Position numbers and translations under genes: made by a program. A stretch of DNA of 45,938 bases. Source: Acidobacteriota bacterium. GTDB taxonomy: Bacteria; Acidobacteriota; Blastocatellia; Pyrinomonadales; Pyrinomonadaceae. The notes under the pieces were generated by a model. That model saw only the letters and a list, made by a program, of their open reading frames with translations, was not told the origin of the DNA and did not search any database. The stretch lies in assembly GCA_018269075.1 (NCBI GenBank), contig JAFDVJ010000002.1, positions 1 to 45,938 of the forward strand. Reading direction: 5' to 3'. Shown here in pieces: positions 17,597 through 26,760 of the stretch; within the stretch, counting starts at the first letter, position 1, and each line of letters starts with the position of its first letter.

Positions 17597-19876
17597 ATGG
17601 CAAAAAAGAAAAGCAAATTCCTGAGCGGCAAGCGGATCGATCCGCGGCCGATCGATCGAAACACGGCGCTCGCGGATCTCGTCGACGATTCGTTTATGGC
17701 CTACAACGCGGCCCGGCTTCGCGAAGCGTGCCAGCTCTTTACGCGCAAGATGCTCGAACCGGACGTGACGATCGGCGTCACGCTGACCGGCGCGCTGACG
17801 CCGGCCGGGCTCGGCATCTCGGCGCTGATCCCGCTGATCAAGGCCGGTTTCATCGACTGGATCATCTCGACCGGCGCGAACCTCTATCACGACACGCATT
17901 TCGGGATCGGTCTCGAATTGCGGCAGGGCGACGCGAAGATCGACGACCGCGTCCTGCGCGATGAAGAGGTCGTCCGCATTTTCGACATCTTTTTCGATTA
18001 CTCGGTCCTGCTCGACACCGACGAATTTTTTCGCCGTCTGATCGAAAACGAGGAATTCCAGCGGTCGATGTCCTCGGCCGAATTCCATTATCTGTGCGGC
18101 AAATACATCCTCGAACGCGGCAAAAAACTCGGCCTCGAAAACAAATCGCTGCTCGCCGTCGCCTACGAATACGGCGTGCCGGTCTACACTTCGTCGCCGG
18201 GCGATTCGTCGATCGGGATGAACATCGCCGCGATGGAGCTGCAGGGCGGAAGGCTCGTGCTCAACCCGAACGCCGACGTCAACGAAACCGCGGCGATCGT
18301 TCTCGCCGCCAAAAGAGGCGCGATCTCCGGCACCGCCGAGGGCAAATCCGCGGTCTTCATTCTCGGCGGCGGCAGCCCGAAAAACTTCGCGCTCCAGACC
18401 GAGCCGCAGATCCAGGAAGTGCTCGGCATCGACGAGAAGGGCCACGATTATTTTATGCAGTTTACAGACGCCCGTCCGGATACGGGCGGACTTTGTCTGG
18501 CCGAAGGCACGTTCATCGATACGCCGCGCGATTTGAGCGTTTACCCGAAAGGCGTGCCGATCGAACAACTGGTCGGTAAAAAAGACTTTTTCGTTTACTC
18601 GTTCGATCACGAAATAAACAAAATAACGCTCGCCAAAGTTAACAAAGTCTGGAAAACCGGAGAAAAAGAGGTATACCGGCTTCGTTTCGGCTGGTGGAGC
18701 GGCCAACGGAAAGATAAATGGGTGGAAGACGAAATCTTTGCGACTCCGGAACATTTGATGATGCTTCACAACGGTTCTTACAAACCCCTGAAAGCGCTGA
18801 AAAAAGGCGAAAGCCTCAAAGCCTTCAACACTTCATATTCGACCGACGGCTACCGGCAAATCGGTCTCGGTTCGGGCAAAACGATTTCCGAGCATCGATA
18901 TTTACTGGAATTCGCGCTCGGTCGAAAACTCGAAAGGGACGAAGTGGCCCATCACGCCGATCACAATCATTTGAACAATAATTTCGAAAATCTGGTCGCC
19001 GAACATTACCGAACGCATCTTTCCAATCACCGCAAAATCGATTGGCAAAAAAAATCGGAAGCCGATAAGGAACGCTTTCGGGAGCTTAATCGCCAACGGA
19101 TGACCAGCGAAAAGGCTCAGGCCTTGTCCCGCCATTTTTGGGACAATCTGACCGCGGAGGAATTCGAGGCTTACCGGGAGCAGAAACGTCAGGAAATTTT
19201 CCGGCAATCCGCCGAAACGAAAGATTATCGTCGTCGAAAAGCCGTCGAATGGTTTGCGGATTTACCCGAGCACGAAAAGGATCGGATACGGGGAAAACTG
19301 GAATTTTACCGTCAAAACTATCTACAGAAAACGACTTTTGAAGAACGCAGCCGGAAGGTCAGTCTTGAAAGCAACCCGCGCTTCAAACACGAAATCACGG
19401 AGGAAAAAGTCCGCGAGGCGCTGATCCAAGCTGGGGGAAAAGTTGGCAAAACGTGTGAGATTCTCGGGATCGACTGGCGGACATTTGATCGTCGCCTGAA
19501 AATGTATGGCATTTCGCGTGATGAAATCCGTGATCGCTACATCGACAATCACAAGGTAATTTCAATCGAACCGACCGGGAAAACCGTACCGGTTTACGAT
19601 ATGGAAGTCGAGAAAACTCATAACTTTGTCGCCAACGGCATCGTGGTGCACAACTCCGGTGCCACGCCGTCTGAGGCGGTAAGCTGGGGAAAGGTCGATC
19701 CCGACAAGCTGCCCGACGCGGTCGTCGCCTACATCGATTCGACGGTCGCGCTGCCGCTGCTCGCGGCCTACGCGCTCGCGCGGCACGAACCGCGGGCGCC
19801 GAAACGGCTTTACGACCGCCGCGAGGAGTTTATGAAACTGCTCCAAAAGGAATACGAGAAATCGACGCGCCGGTAA
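17597..19876 (+). CDS. Deoxyhypusine-synthase-like enzyme interrupted by an intein
   Basis: The host protein (372 aa after splicing) belongs to the deoxyhypusine synthase family, NAD-dependent enzymes that transfer the aminobutyl group of spermidine. Bacterial members often make homospermidine, or have unproven roles, since bacteria lack eIF5A. Family marks are [12 protein letters not shown] (residues 91-102), [16 protein letters not shown] (194-209), [11 protein letters not shown] (254-264), and [13 protein letters not shown] with the catalytic Lys699. Residues 300-686 are an intein inserted just before Ser687, twelve residues from that lysine, so activity should require protein splicing. 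The start ATG 17597 has no clear Shine-Dalgarno. A biotin carrier gene follows 112 bases later. Confidence 0.92.
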   Translation: MAKKKSKFLSGKRIDPRPIDRNTALADLVDDSFMAYNAARLREACQLFTRKMLEPDVTIGVTLTGALTPAGLGISALIPLIKAGFIDWIISTGANLYHDTHFGIGLELRQGDAKIDDRVLRDEEVVRIFDIFFDYSVLLDTDEFFRRLIENEEFQRSMSSAEFHYLCGKYILERGKKLGLENKSLLAVAYEYGVPVYTSSPGDSSIGMNIAAMELQGGRLVLNPNADVNETAAIVLAAKRGAISGTAEGKSAVFILGGGSPKNFALQTEPQIQEVLGIDEKGHDYFMQFTDARPDTGGLCLAEGTFIDTPRDLSVYPKGVPIEQLVGKKDFFVYSFDHEINKITLAKVNKVWKTGEKEVYRLRFGWWSGQRKDKWVEDEIFATPEHLMMLHNGSYKPLKALKKGESLKAFNTSYSTDGYRQIGLGSGKTISEHRYLLEFALGRKLERDEVAHHADHNHLNNNFENLVAEHYRTHLSNHRKIDWQKKSEADKERFRELNRQRMTSEKAQALSRHFWDNLTAEEFEAYREQKRQEIFRQSAETKDYRRRKAVEWFADLPEHEKDRIRGKLEFYRQNYLQKTTFEERSRKVSLESNPRFKHEITEEKVREALIQAGGKVGKTCEILGIDWRTFDRRLKMYGISRDEIRDRYIDNHKVISIEPTGKTVPVYDMEVEKTHNFVANGIVVHNSGATPSEAVSWGKVDPDKLPDAVVAYIDSTVALPLLAAYALARHEPRAPKRLYDRREEFMKLLQKEYEKSTRR
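18494..19654 (+). mobile_element. Full-length intein with HNH homing endonuclease
   Basis: The 387-aa intein starts with Cys300 ([11 protein letters not shown], block A), has TPEH at 383-386 (block B TxxH), and ends [21 protein letters not shown] (blocks F and G: His685, Asn686) before Ser687. All splicing residues are present, so it should be active. Inside is an HNH nuclease domain: [18 protein letters not shown] (about 449-466) followed by H470 and H474. Downstream are charged helical repeats and a likely helix-turn-helix ([22 protein letters not shown], about 612-633) for target binding. The intein DNA is visibly more AT-rich than the flanking extein, consistent with recent transfer. Confidence 0.95.
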
Positions 19877-19988
19877 GAATACCGGACGGAAAATGACGAG
19901 CGCCGGGTAGTTGACAAAGCGCCGGACGGCTGTTTCGAACGAATCGCCGCCGACGGGGATCAAAGATTATTGAGAAGTCTTAAATTTT

Positions 19989-20477
19989 ATGAAACTGAAC
20001 GCTGAACTGAACGGCGAAAAATACGATATCGAAATCAAACGCGAGGGCGATCAGGTCACCGCCCGCGTCGGCGAGCGCGAATACGAGCTCGAGGCTTCGG
20101 AAATCGAGCCGGACGTTTATTTTTTCAAGCACAACCATCTGAATTACCAGATCTACGTCGCGCCGAACGGGATCGTCAATCTCGGCAACCACCAGCTGGA
20201 AATCAAGGTCGTCGATCCGAAACGGCGGCGCGGCGCGCATTCGGCCGAAATCGATCCCGAAGGCATTTTCGAGATCAAGACGGCGATGCCGGGCAAGCTC
20301 GTCCGGATCGTCGCCGAGGTCGGCGCGGAAGTCAAGCACGGCGACGGCGTGGTCGTCGTCGAGGCGATGAAGATGCAGAACGAGATGAAATCGCCGAAGG
20401 ACGGCATCGTCAAGGAAATCCGCTTCCCCGAAGGCGCCAACGTCAACGCCGGCGACGTCCTCGCGGTGATCGAGTAA
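19989..20477 (+). CDS. Biotin/lipoyl carrier protein of an acyl-CoA carboxylase
   Basis: This 162-aa protein ends in a biotinyl domain with EAMKMQNE; Lys128 is the expected biotin attachment site. The N-terminal 80 residues (YDIEIKREGDQVTARVGEREYELEA) match the small beta domain found before the carrier domain in propionyl/methylcrotonyl-CoA carboxylase and oxaloacetate decarboxylase subunits. The carboxylase partners are not in this window, so the substrate cannot be named. It is convergent with argH; the two stop codons are 54 bases apart across an inverted repeat. Confidence 0.9.
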   Translation: MKLNAELNGEKYDIEIKREGDQVTARVGEREYELEASEIEPDVYFFKHNHLNYQIYVAPNGIVNLGNHQLEIKVVDPKRRRGAHSAEIDPEGIFEIKTAMPGKLVRIVAEVGAEVKHGDGVVVVEAMKMQNEMKSPKDGIVKEIRFPEGANVNAGDVLAVIE

Positions 20478-20488
20478 GCCGCATTCGC

Positions 20489-20535
20489 GGCGACCTGATT
20501 GCGGGTCGCCTTTCACGGACCGGCCCGCAATCAGG
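20489..20535. terminator. Inverted repeat between convergent genes
   Basis: CCTGATTGCGGG (20494-20505) pairs with CCCGCAATCAGG (20524-20535), the right arm covering the argH stop codon. An alternative smaller stem GGCGACC / GGTCGCC (20489-20510) is nested in it. No long T-run follows, so it is at best a weak terminator shared by both strands. Confidence 0.5.
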
Positions 20536-22000
20536 CCAGTTTTTCGTCGACGAGCCGTTCGAGCCGGCGGGCGGCGGCCTCGAGATTCCCGCTTTTTTCG
20601 CCGAGCCAGAGTTCGTCGCGGGTTTCCGCTTCGCGTTCGACGGCGAGCGCGCGGCGGGTTTCCGACGGCGCCGGCCCGCCGTAAATCGTCCGGATCCGGA
20701 CAAAATGTTCGGGCGTCAGCGCTTCGGTCAGCTCCATCTCGGTCAGCTCCGGCGCGCGGCCGAGCTGTTCCTCGAAAACTCCCTGAAAAATCTCGAAAGT
20801 GATCGCGCCCCCGGCGTCGAGCGCGCGGCGGACCGAAGCGGCGACGATTTCGTGGGCGGCGCGAAACGACAGGCTCTCGCGGCGGACGAGCGTGTCGGCG
20901 AGCTCCGTCACGGTGATGAAGTTCTCGCCCGCCCGCCGGCCGAGCGTGTCGAGATTGAAGGTCGCCGCCCCGAGTGCGGCGGCAAACAGCGAAACGGCGC
21001 GGTTCGCGTCGCGGAGTGCGCCGTAGATGAGCGGCTGGAGATCGTCCTCGACGTCGTTGATGTCGCCGAAAGGGGTGTTGTGGACGCTCGTCACGACGCC
21101 GAGCGTTTGCCCGAGCGCCTTGCTCGCGAGCGCGCGGATATGCTCGAGCGCGACCGGATTGCGTTTCTGCGGCATAATCGACGAGCCCTGCACGAAGCCG
21201 TCCGGCAGCCGGATGACGTTGAATTCGGCCATCGCCATCAGCAGAAATTCCTGCGCGAACTTGCCGACGTTGACGAGCAGCGCGGCGACCGCGCCGAGGC
21301 ATTCGGTAAAGTAGTCGACCGAGGCGATCGAGCCGTAGGAATTGACCGTCGGCGCGGTAAACCCGAGCAGCTCGGCCGTTCTCCGGCGGTCGATCGGAAA
21401 GCCGGTCGTCGTGATCGCGCCCGCGCCGAGCGGACAGTAATTCATATTCTCGAAGGCGCTGCGGAGCCGCCGGACGTCGCGGCCGAGGTTTTCGGCCATC
21501 GCCAGCAGAAAATGGGCGAGCGTCGTCGGCTGGGCGGGCTGCGTGTGCGTGTAGGCCGGGATCAGCGTTTCGTGATGCGCGGCCGCGAGATCGAGCAGGA
21601 CGCGCCGCAGATCCATCGCCGAGCGCAGCAGCCGGAGCAGCGATTTGCGCAGATAGAGCCGGTAGATCGTGACGTCGATGTCGTTGCGGCTGCGGGCCGT
21701 GTGAAGCCGGCCGGCCGTGTCCGGCTCGCAGTGCCGGGCGATCTCACGCTGCAGGTAGTAAAAGAGATCCTCGAAACTGCCGTCGTAATCGGCCCGCCGC
21801 GCCGCTTCCCGGTCGATCGCCCGGAGCGCCCGGAGCAGCGATTTCAATTCCGTTTCGGTAATGATTCCCTGCTCGCCGAGCATCAGCGCGTGGGCGTAAT
21901 CGACTTCGAGATAGGCGTCGAGAAAATACTCTTTCGCGTCCGCGAAACAGTCGGACAAGACGTTTTCCTTATAATTCCGCGCGGGAAATTTTTCTTCCAT
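20531..22000 (-). CDS. argH: Argininosuccinate lyase
   Basis: ArgH cleaves argininosuccinate to arginine and fumarate, the last step of arginine synthesis. The 489-aa protein has the fumarase/aspartase superfamily blocks TARSRND (residues 101-107), THTQPAQP (151-158) and the signature GSSIMPQKRNP (272-282) with the catalytic serine loop. Length is a little above the usual 455-470 because of a C-terminal extension with a coiled-coil-like ARRLERLVDEKL end. No other arginine gene is adjacent. Confidence 0.96.
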   Translation of the reverse strand: MEEKFPARNYKENVLSDCFADAKEYFLDAYLEVDYAHALMLGEQGIITETELKSLLRALRAIDREAARRADYDGSFEDLFYYLQREIARHCEPDTAGRLHTARSRNDIDVTIYRLYLRKSLLRLLRSAMDLRRVLLDLAAAHHETLIPAYTHTQPAQPTTLAHFLLAMAENLGRDVRRLRSAFENMNYCPLGAGAITTTGFPIDRRRTAELLGFTAPTVNSYGSIASVDYFTECLGAVAALLVNVGKFAQEFLLMAMAEFNVIRLPDGFVQGSSIMPQKRNPVALEHIRALASKALGQTLGVVTSVHNTPFGDINDVEDDLQPLIYGALRDANRAVSLFAAALGAATFNLDTLGRRAGENFITVTELADTLVRRESLSFRAAHEIVAASVRRALDAGGAITFEIFQGVFEEQLGRAPELTEMELTEALTPEHFVRIRTIYGGPAPSETRRALAVEREAETRDELWLGEKSGNLEAAARRLERLVDEKLA

Positions 22001-22322
22001 AGGGTTTATTCGTTCGAAGATCCAGAGTTGTTTGACACGGTAATCGACTGCGTTGGCGACTCGTTCGTGAATCGCGTTTTCGATTGAATCGGAACCGGCA
22101 GCCCGCCGAACAGCCGGTTTTTATCCACCAAAAACACCAAAAACACTAAATTTCTTTCGTGTCTTTTTAGTGTTTTTAGTGTGTTTCGTGGACCGAAAAA
22201 CAACCGCTCGCCGGCCGGGCTTTTCATTTACCGGCCAATTTCGCGGCGTTTTGTCTCTAAAATCATAAAAAGCGCTTCTGAGCTATGATCGTGCCGAAAA
22301 GTGCTGTCGAAGCTCCGCGCAT
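22001..22322. other. Intergenic region, 322 bp, mostly repeat
   Basis: This lies between the argH start and the PIG-L-gene stop. It is largely occupied by a dispersed palindromic element (22124-22300). A 73-codon open frame across it is built from the repeat and is not called as a gene. Confidence 0.6.
22124..22300. repeat. Dispersed palindromic element, copy 2
   Basis: The head (22124-22192) is a near-palindrome, from TCCACCAAAAACACC to GTGTGTTTCGTGGA, with AAATTTCTTTCGTGT in the middle. The tail contains CAACCGCTCGCCGGCCG (22201) and GATCGTGCCGAA (22287), shared with copy 1 at identical spacing. The head also matches the element at 45786-45844. Confidence 0.75.
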
Positions 22323-25208
22323 TTACCACGGACACGAGTAAAAGGCCGTCGCCTGTTTCGCCGTATCGAGCGCCTGCCGGCAGGTCGAGGCGAGCCCCGT
22401 TTTCGATTTCGGGTTCGCCGCCGCCTGTCTGATAGACTGCCGCTGGCTTTCGAAAGCCGTCATCAGGCCCGACTGTATTTTCGGCGATTTTCCGCCGATT
22501 ATACTCAGACAGGCCTCGTATCCGTTCAGATAATCGTCGCATTCGGGAACGCCGCTCGAAGATTGGGTTTTGGGCGCTTTCGGCAGGCTCAGCAAATTCG
22601 CGAAGATCCGGTACGCGCCCGGGTTGCCGACCGGCAGCTGGCGAAACCACGAAAAAGCGGTGTAGATGTATCGTCCCTTGCCGATCTCGGCGTAGAGCAT
22701 TCCGCCCGTGCTTTCGGGCTCGCCCTCGTCGTGCGTTTCGAGCAGCGGCACGTATTTCGGGTCGAACGAGGTGAACGTGTAGAGATCGCGCTCCTGCACC
22801 CAGCCGTTAAAATCGGCGTCGGTGATCCTGTTCGGGAAAGTGAAAACGGGATTTCCGGGCTGCAGAATTTTGACCGGCGCGTTTTCCTCGACGGTGCGGA
22901 TGTTGGTGTCCATCTTCGCCGGCAGCGGCGGCAGGTTCAGACGGATGTATTCGCTCTGCTGGTACTGGACGATCAGCGTGCCGCCGTTTTTGACGTAGTC
23001 GTTGAGCCGCTCGTTGTTGGCGACGAAATCGGGCCGCACCTGCGAGGCGCGGATGCCGACGACGATCGTGTCGAACCGCGACAGATCGCCGGTCGAAAGC
23101 TCTTTTTCGTCGAGCATCGTGACGTCGAGCCCGAGCCGCCGGATGGCCTGCGGCACGCGGTCGCCGCTGCCCATAATGTAGCCGACTTTGACCGGCGCGA
23201 CCTGCAGGTCGAGCACCCTGACCTTCGTCTCCGCGCGGGTGTAGATCCGGTGCGTCTGGATATGCGGGTAGGCGATCGTCTGCATCTCGTTGGTGAACAG
23301 ACCTTCGCCGACCATCGCCTGCCCGTAGATCTCGTATTCCTCGGGTTTGGTCTTCGCCGGGATCTCGACGTCGAAGGCGATCGCCGTTTTTTCGCCCCTT
23401 GTCCTGAGCGCGAACGTCGGCGCGCTCGAAGTGTATTTGATCTCGGTCGCCGAATTCGAATTGAGGCTGACCGTTCCCGAAATCGGCCGCGGCGAATTGT
23501 TCGTGAGACTCATCACGATCCGTTTTTTCTGCGGCTTGGTCGCCATCGGGACGATCAGGATTTTCTGATCGAGGCTCACCGAGAGGGCCGGGACGAGGTT
23601 CAGCTCGCGGCGGATCTCGCCGCGAATGTCGTCCGAATAACGATACTCGACTTCCCTTTCGGCCGTGATTTCCTGCCCGCCGATCGTCATCCTGATCTCG
23701 GCCGTCACGAGCGGCGGCTGAAACGGCAGATTCTTCGCCGCATCGGGGGCCGACCAGTCGAACGTGAAATTCGGACTTCGCGGGTTTTCGAGCCAGTAAG
23801 GCTCGGTCGGGCGCGCGTCGCGCGGCGAGGTCAGTTTGAAAAACGAGGCGCTGAAAGCGTTTTCGCGGCGCGGGCGAAAGCCGTTTTCTGGCTGCGTCTG
23901 TTCGGCCGCGCCCTCCGACGTCCAGCCTTTCGGGGTCCTGAGCGTCACGCCGGTGACCTTCAGATCGGCGTTTTCCGGCGCGAACACGCGGACCGCGACG
24001 TTCGTCGCGTCGCCCGGGACGAGCGTGTCCGTATCGCTCAAGGCGTCGAGCACGACGCCGGCCGCCAGCTGCATTGCTTTGGCGAATTCGGCCTCTTTTT
24101 GCTGAAGGAGAATCTTCGAATCCGGGTTGCGCGTCGACCATTCGGCGTCGTAAGCCTGTTTATAGCCCTTCGCGAGAATCGGGACGAGCTTTTGCGGCGC
24201 GAGCGGATCGTAGGACTTGAGCGCGGTTTCGGCCGTTTCCTGCAATTCGGCGAGCTTTTTGGAAAATGGCTCCTCGGCATTGTTCGTGAGAGCGGCGATG
24301 CCCTTGATCGAGGTGTCGAGCCCGTCGAAGACGCCGGTCTCCTTTTCGACTTTGGTCCCGAGACTCTCGACCAGCCGCATTCCCGACATTTGTTTTCCGC
24401 GCAGCTCGAGCATTCCCATTTCCTGCGATTTATGCTGGCTGCGGCCTTCCATCGCGATCTCGAAATACGAGCGGCCGATCAGCGAATCGTACTCGCCGGT
24501 GTCGATCGAGAGCGTCGGCACGTTGTTCGGGTTCGCCTGGAAGCTCTGCGAAACATAGAGCTTTTTCGCCTGCCACGGCTGCAGCCCTTCGGCCAGCTGT
24601 TCCGGAAACATCTTCGGGTCGGCGGCCGCCTTGAAGGCGATCGGCGTCAGGTAGCCGGCGAGCTGGTGCTGCCCGTGCCCGTCGGCCGGCGTCCCGGCGA
24701 ACCGCGAGATGATGACGAGCGGCCGGAACAGGCGAATCGCCCGCACCATATCGCCGAGCGTCAGCTGCTCGCCCCAGATCCGCGCGGCTTCCTCGCGCTT
24801 TTTCGAAAATCCGTAATCCATCACCCGCGTGAACATCTGCGCCCCGCCGTCGAGCCGCCGCGCCTGCCGGAGCTCCTCCGTACGGATCACGCCGAGCGGC
24901 TCGAAAAGCTCTTCGCCGATCACGTTCTGCCCGCCGTCGCCGCGGTTGAGCGCCAGATAGACGGTCCGCGCCTGTTCGCGGCGGGCGAGATAGGCGAGCA
25001 GCCCCGAATCCTCGTCGTCCGGGTGCGCGCCGGTGTGCATCGCGCTCGCCGTCGTCTGGAGCCTTTTAAGCATCTGCCCCAGACCGATCGCGCCGAGATC
25101 GTAAACGGGCCGGACCTGCGCCCGCGCCGGCATCATCCCGAGCAGCAGGGCGAAAAGGTTCAGCAGACTGAAAATTGCGTAGTGAATTCGAAATCTATTG
25201 GTTTTCAT
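22323..25208 (-). CDS. Secreted PIG-L family deacetylase-like protein with four-Cys tail
   Basis: This 961-aa protein has a signal peptide (1-30, ending ARA) and a PIG-L/LmbE N-terminal domain with the zinc motif AHPDDE (residues 61-66) and HGQH (178-181). PIG-L enzymes remove acetyl groups from N-acetylglucosaminyl substrates; the substrate here is unknown. A long beta-rich middle follows. A Rossmann-like part near residues 670-760 (VGYIMGSGDRVPQAIRRLG, FDTIVVGIRASQVR) resembles glutamine-amidotransferase-like domains. The last 76 residues, from VPECDDYLNGYEACL to FYSCPW, are the same domain as in the lipoprotein at 16638. The start overlaps the upstream permease gene by 14 bases, implying coupling. 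Confidence 0.87.
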   Translation of the reverse strand: MKTNRFRIHYAIFSLLNLFALLLGMMPARAQVRPVYDLGAIGLGQMLKRLQTTASAMHTGAHPDDEDSGLLAYLARREQARTVYLALNRGDGGQNVIGEELFEPLGVIRTEELRQARRLDGGAQMFTRVMDYGFSKKREEAARIWGEQLTLGDMVRAIRLFRPLVIISRFAGTPADGHGQHQLAGYLTPIAFKAAADPKMFPEQLAEGLQPWQAKKLYVSQSFQANPNNVPTLSIDTGEYDSLIGRSYFEIAMEGRSQHKSQEMGMLELRGKQMSGMRLVESLGTKVEKETGVFDGLDTSIKGIAALTNNAEEPFSKKLAELQETAETALKSYDPLAPQKLVPILAKGYKQAYDAEWSTRNPDSKILLQQKEAEFAKAMQLAAGVVLDALSDTDTLVPGDATNVAVRVFAPENADLKVTGVTLRTPKGWTSEGAAEQTQPENGFRPRRENAFSASFFKLTSPRDARPTEPYWLENPRSPNFTFDWSAPDAAKNLPFQPPLVTAEIRMTIGGQEITAEREVEYRYSDDIRGEIRRELNLVPALSVSLDQKILIVPMATKPQKKRIVMSLTNNSPRPISGTVSLNSNSATEIKYTSSAPTFALRTRGEKTAIAFDVEIPAKTKPEEYEIYGQAMVGEGLFTNEMQTIAYPHIQTHRIYTRAETKVRVLDLQVAPVKVGYIMGSGDRVPQAIRRLGLDVTMLDEKELSTGDLSRFDTIVVGIRASQVRPDFVANNERLNDYVKNGGTLIVQYQQSEYIRLNLPPLPAKMDTNIRTVEENAPVKILQPGNPVFTFPNRITDADFNGWVQERDLYTFTSFDPKYVPLLETHDEGEPESTGGMLYAEIGKGRYIYTAFSWFRQLPVGNPGAYRIFANLLSLPKAPKTQSSSGVPECDDYLNGYEACLSIIGGKSPKIQSGLMTAFESQRQSIRQAAANPKSKTGLASTCRQALDTAKQATAFYSCPW

Positions 25209-26694
25209 CTGGATTAATCATTTCCGGCGACGGGGTTTCGCGATTGAACGGAAACTCTTCACGCCGGTAAGCACGAACGAAATAGATGAGCAGGCCGACG
25301 ACGATCAGGACGATCGCGTAACGGATCTCCTTTTCGAAATTCGGCCGCATAAACATCACATATAAAAATCCGGCGACCGCGATCAGCGCCGGCACCGGAT
25401 AGAGCCACATTTTGAAGGGCCGCGGCATCTCCGGCCGCGTCTTCCGGAGGATCAGCAGCCCGACGATCTGGGCCAGAAACTGGATCGTGATCCGGATCAC
25501 GACGAGCGCCGCGACGACGTCGGCGAGCTTGAAAAAGCAGAACAGCGCGGCGATCCCGCCCATAATCAGCAGCGAGACGTACGGGAACCGATGCCGCGGA
25601 TGGACCTTTTCGAAGATCTTGAAATAATTGCCGTCCTGCGCGGCCGCGAACGGGACGCGCGAATAGCCGAGGAGCAGCGAGAAAACCGACGCGAAGGCCG
25701 TGAACATAATGAGGAGCGTCGCGACGACGCCGGCCGTCCCGCCGTAGAGCCGTTCCATAAACACCGAAACGACGTATTTGCGCGCGTCGGATTTCGCCGT
25801 CTCCATAAATTCCTGCCACGGGATCACGCCGAGAATCGAGATGTTCATCACGATGTAGATCACGGCGACCGCGAAGATCGACAGCATAATCGCGCGCGGG
25901 ATCGTCTTTTCGGGCTCCCTGACCTCGCCGGCGAAGAAATTGACGTTGTAATAGCCCCAGTAATCGTAAACCGCGACGAGCAGCGCCGAGCCGAGGCCGA
26001 GGAAAAATCTTTGATCGAGAACGAAGGCGTTTTCGGGAAAACTGAAGGCGAGCGCCGGGTTGAAATTCGTCAGGCCGGCGAAGATCACCCACAGAATCGT
26101 CAGCATCACGACGACCCAGAGGACTTTCGCGAACCGCTCGACGATCGTGATCTTGCGGTACAGCAGAAACACGCAGAGCGCGACGATCGCGATCGCGACC
26201 GCCGTCCCGAGCGTCGCGGCGACGTTCAGCGTAAACTCGCCGAGGACCGGGATCGCCCATTTAAATTCCTGAGCGTAAAAGGTATGGTCGAGATTCGGAA
26301 AAACGTAGGTCGCGTAGGAAGCGAACCCGATGCTGCCCGAGGCGATCGAGAGCGGCGCGCTGAAGGTCAGCTGCCAGATAAACAGAAACGACATCAGGCG
26401 GCCGAGCCGGCCGGCGCCGTAGATCTCCTTGAGATAATTGTAAGGCCCGCCCGAGTGCGGCATCGACGCGCCGAGCTCGGCCCACACCAGACCGTCGCAG
26501 ACGACGAGCAGCGCGCCGCAGATCCAGCCGATCATCGCCTGCGGGCCGCCCATCGCGGCGATGATCAGCGGCATCGTGATGAACGGGCCGACGCCGATCA
26601 TATCGATCATATTGAGCGTCGTCGCGCCCATCAGACCGACGCCGCGGATGAGCTGCTTTTCGGACGGTTCGCTGGCCGTGATTTCTTCCGACAT
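25195..26694 (-). CDS. APC-family amino acid permease
   Basis: This 499-aa protein has about twelve hydrophobic segments from residue 20 to 485 and the amino acid-polyamine-organocation N-terminal signature: GATTLNMIDMIGVGPFITMPLI (helix 1 with the substrate-binding G.G-type break), then GGPYNYLKEIYG near residue 85. A charged, disordered C-terminus follows the last helix. It probably exchanges or imports amino acids at the inner membrane; specificity cannot be read from sequence. GAGGG precedes the ATG. The downstream PIG-L gene overlaps its end, so the two probably share a transcript. Confidence 0.93.
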   Translation of the reverse strand: MSEEITASEPSEKQLIRGVGLMGATTLNMIDMIGVGPFITMPLIIAAMGGPQAMIGWICGALLVVCDGLVWAELGASMPHSGGPYNYLKEIYGAGRLGRLMSFLFIWQLTFSAPLSIASGSIGFASYATYVFPNLDHTFYAQEFKWAIPVLGEFTLNVAATLGTAVAIAIVALCVFLLYRKITIVERFAKVLWVVVMLTILWVIFAGLTNFNPALAFSFPENAFVLDQRFFLGLGSALLVAVYDYWGYYNVNFFAGEVREPEKTIPRAIMLSIFAVAVIYIVMNISILGVIPWQEFMETAKSDARKYVVSVFMERLYGGTAGVVATLLIMFTAFASVFSLLLGYSRVPFAAAQDGNYFKIFEKVHPRHRFPYVSLLIMGGIAALFCFFKLADVVAALVVIRITIQFLAQIVGLLILRKTRPEMPRPFKMWLYPVPALIAVAGFLYVMFMRPNFEKEIRYAIVLIVVGLLIYFVRAYRREEFPFNRETPSPEMINPDENQ

Positions 26695-26720
26695 TTTTTA
26701 TTACCCTCTTGTTGAAAGCC

Positions 26721-26747
26721 GGGCGAACCCCGATTTCGGGTTCGCCC
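26721..26747 (-). terminator. Hairpin after the TonB-receptor gene
   Basis: GGGCGAACCC and GGGTTCGCCC form a 10-bp stem with a 7-base loop, 14 bases past the receptor's own stop codon on the minus strand. Only short T-runs follow, so termination efficiency is uncertain. Confidence 0.6.
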
Positions 26748-26760
26748 TTGTCAAAACCGG

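Noticed and set aside
22006..22227. A 73-codon minus-strand open frame
   Set aside because: It is made almost entirely of the palindromic repeat, with no plausible ribosome binding site.
22323..25208. PIG-L protein as BshB, partner of BshC
   Set aside because: It is exported by a signal peptide and is about four times the length of BshB, whereas BshB acts in the cytoplasm.
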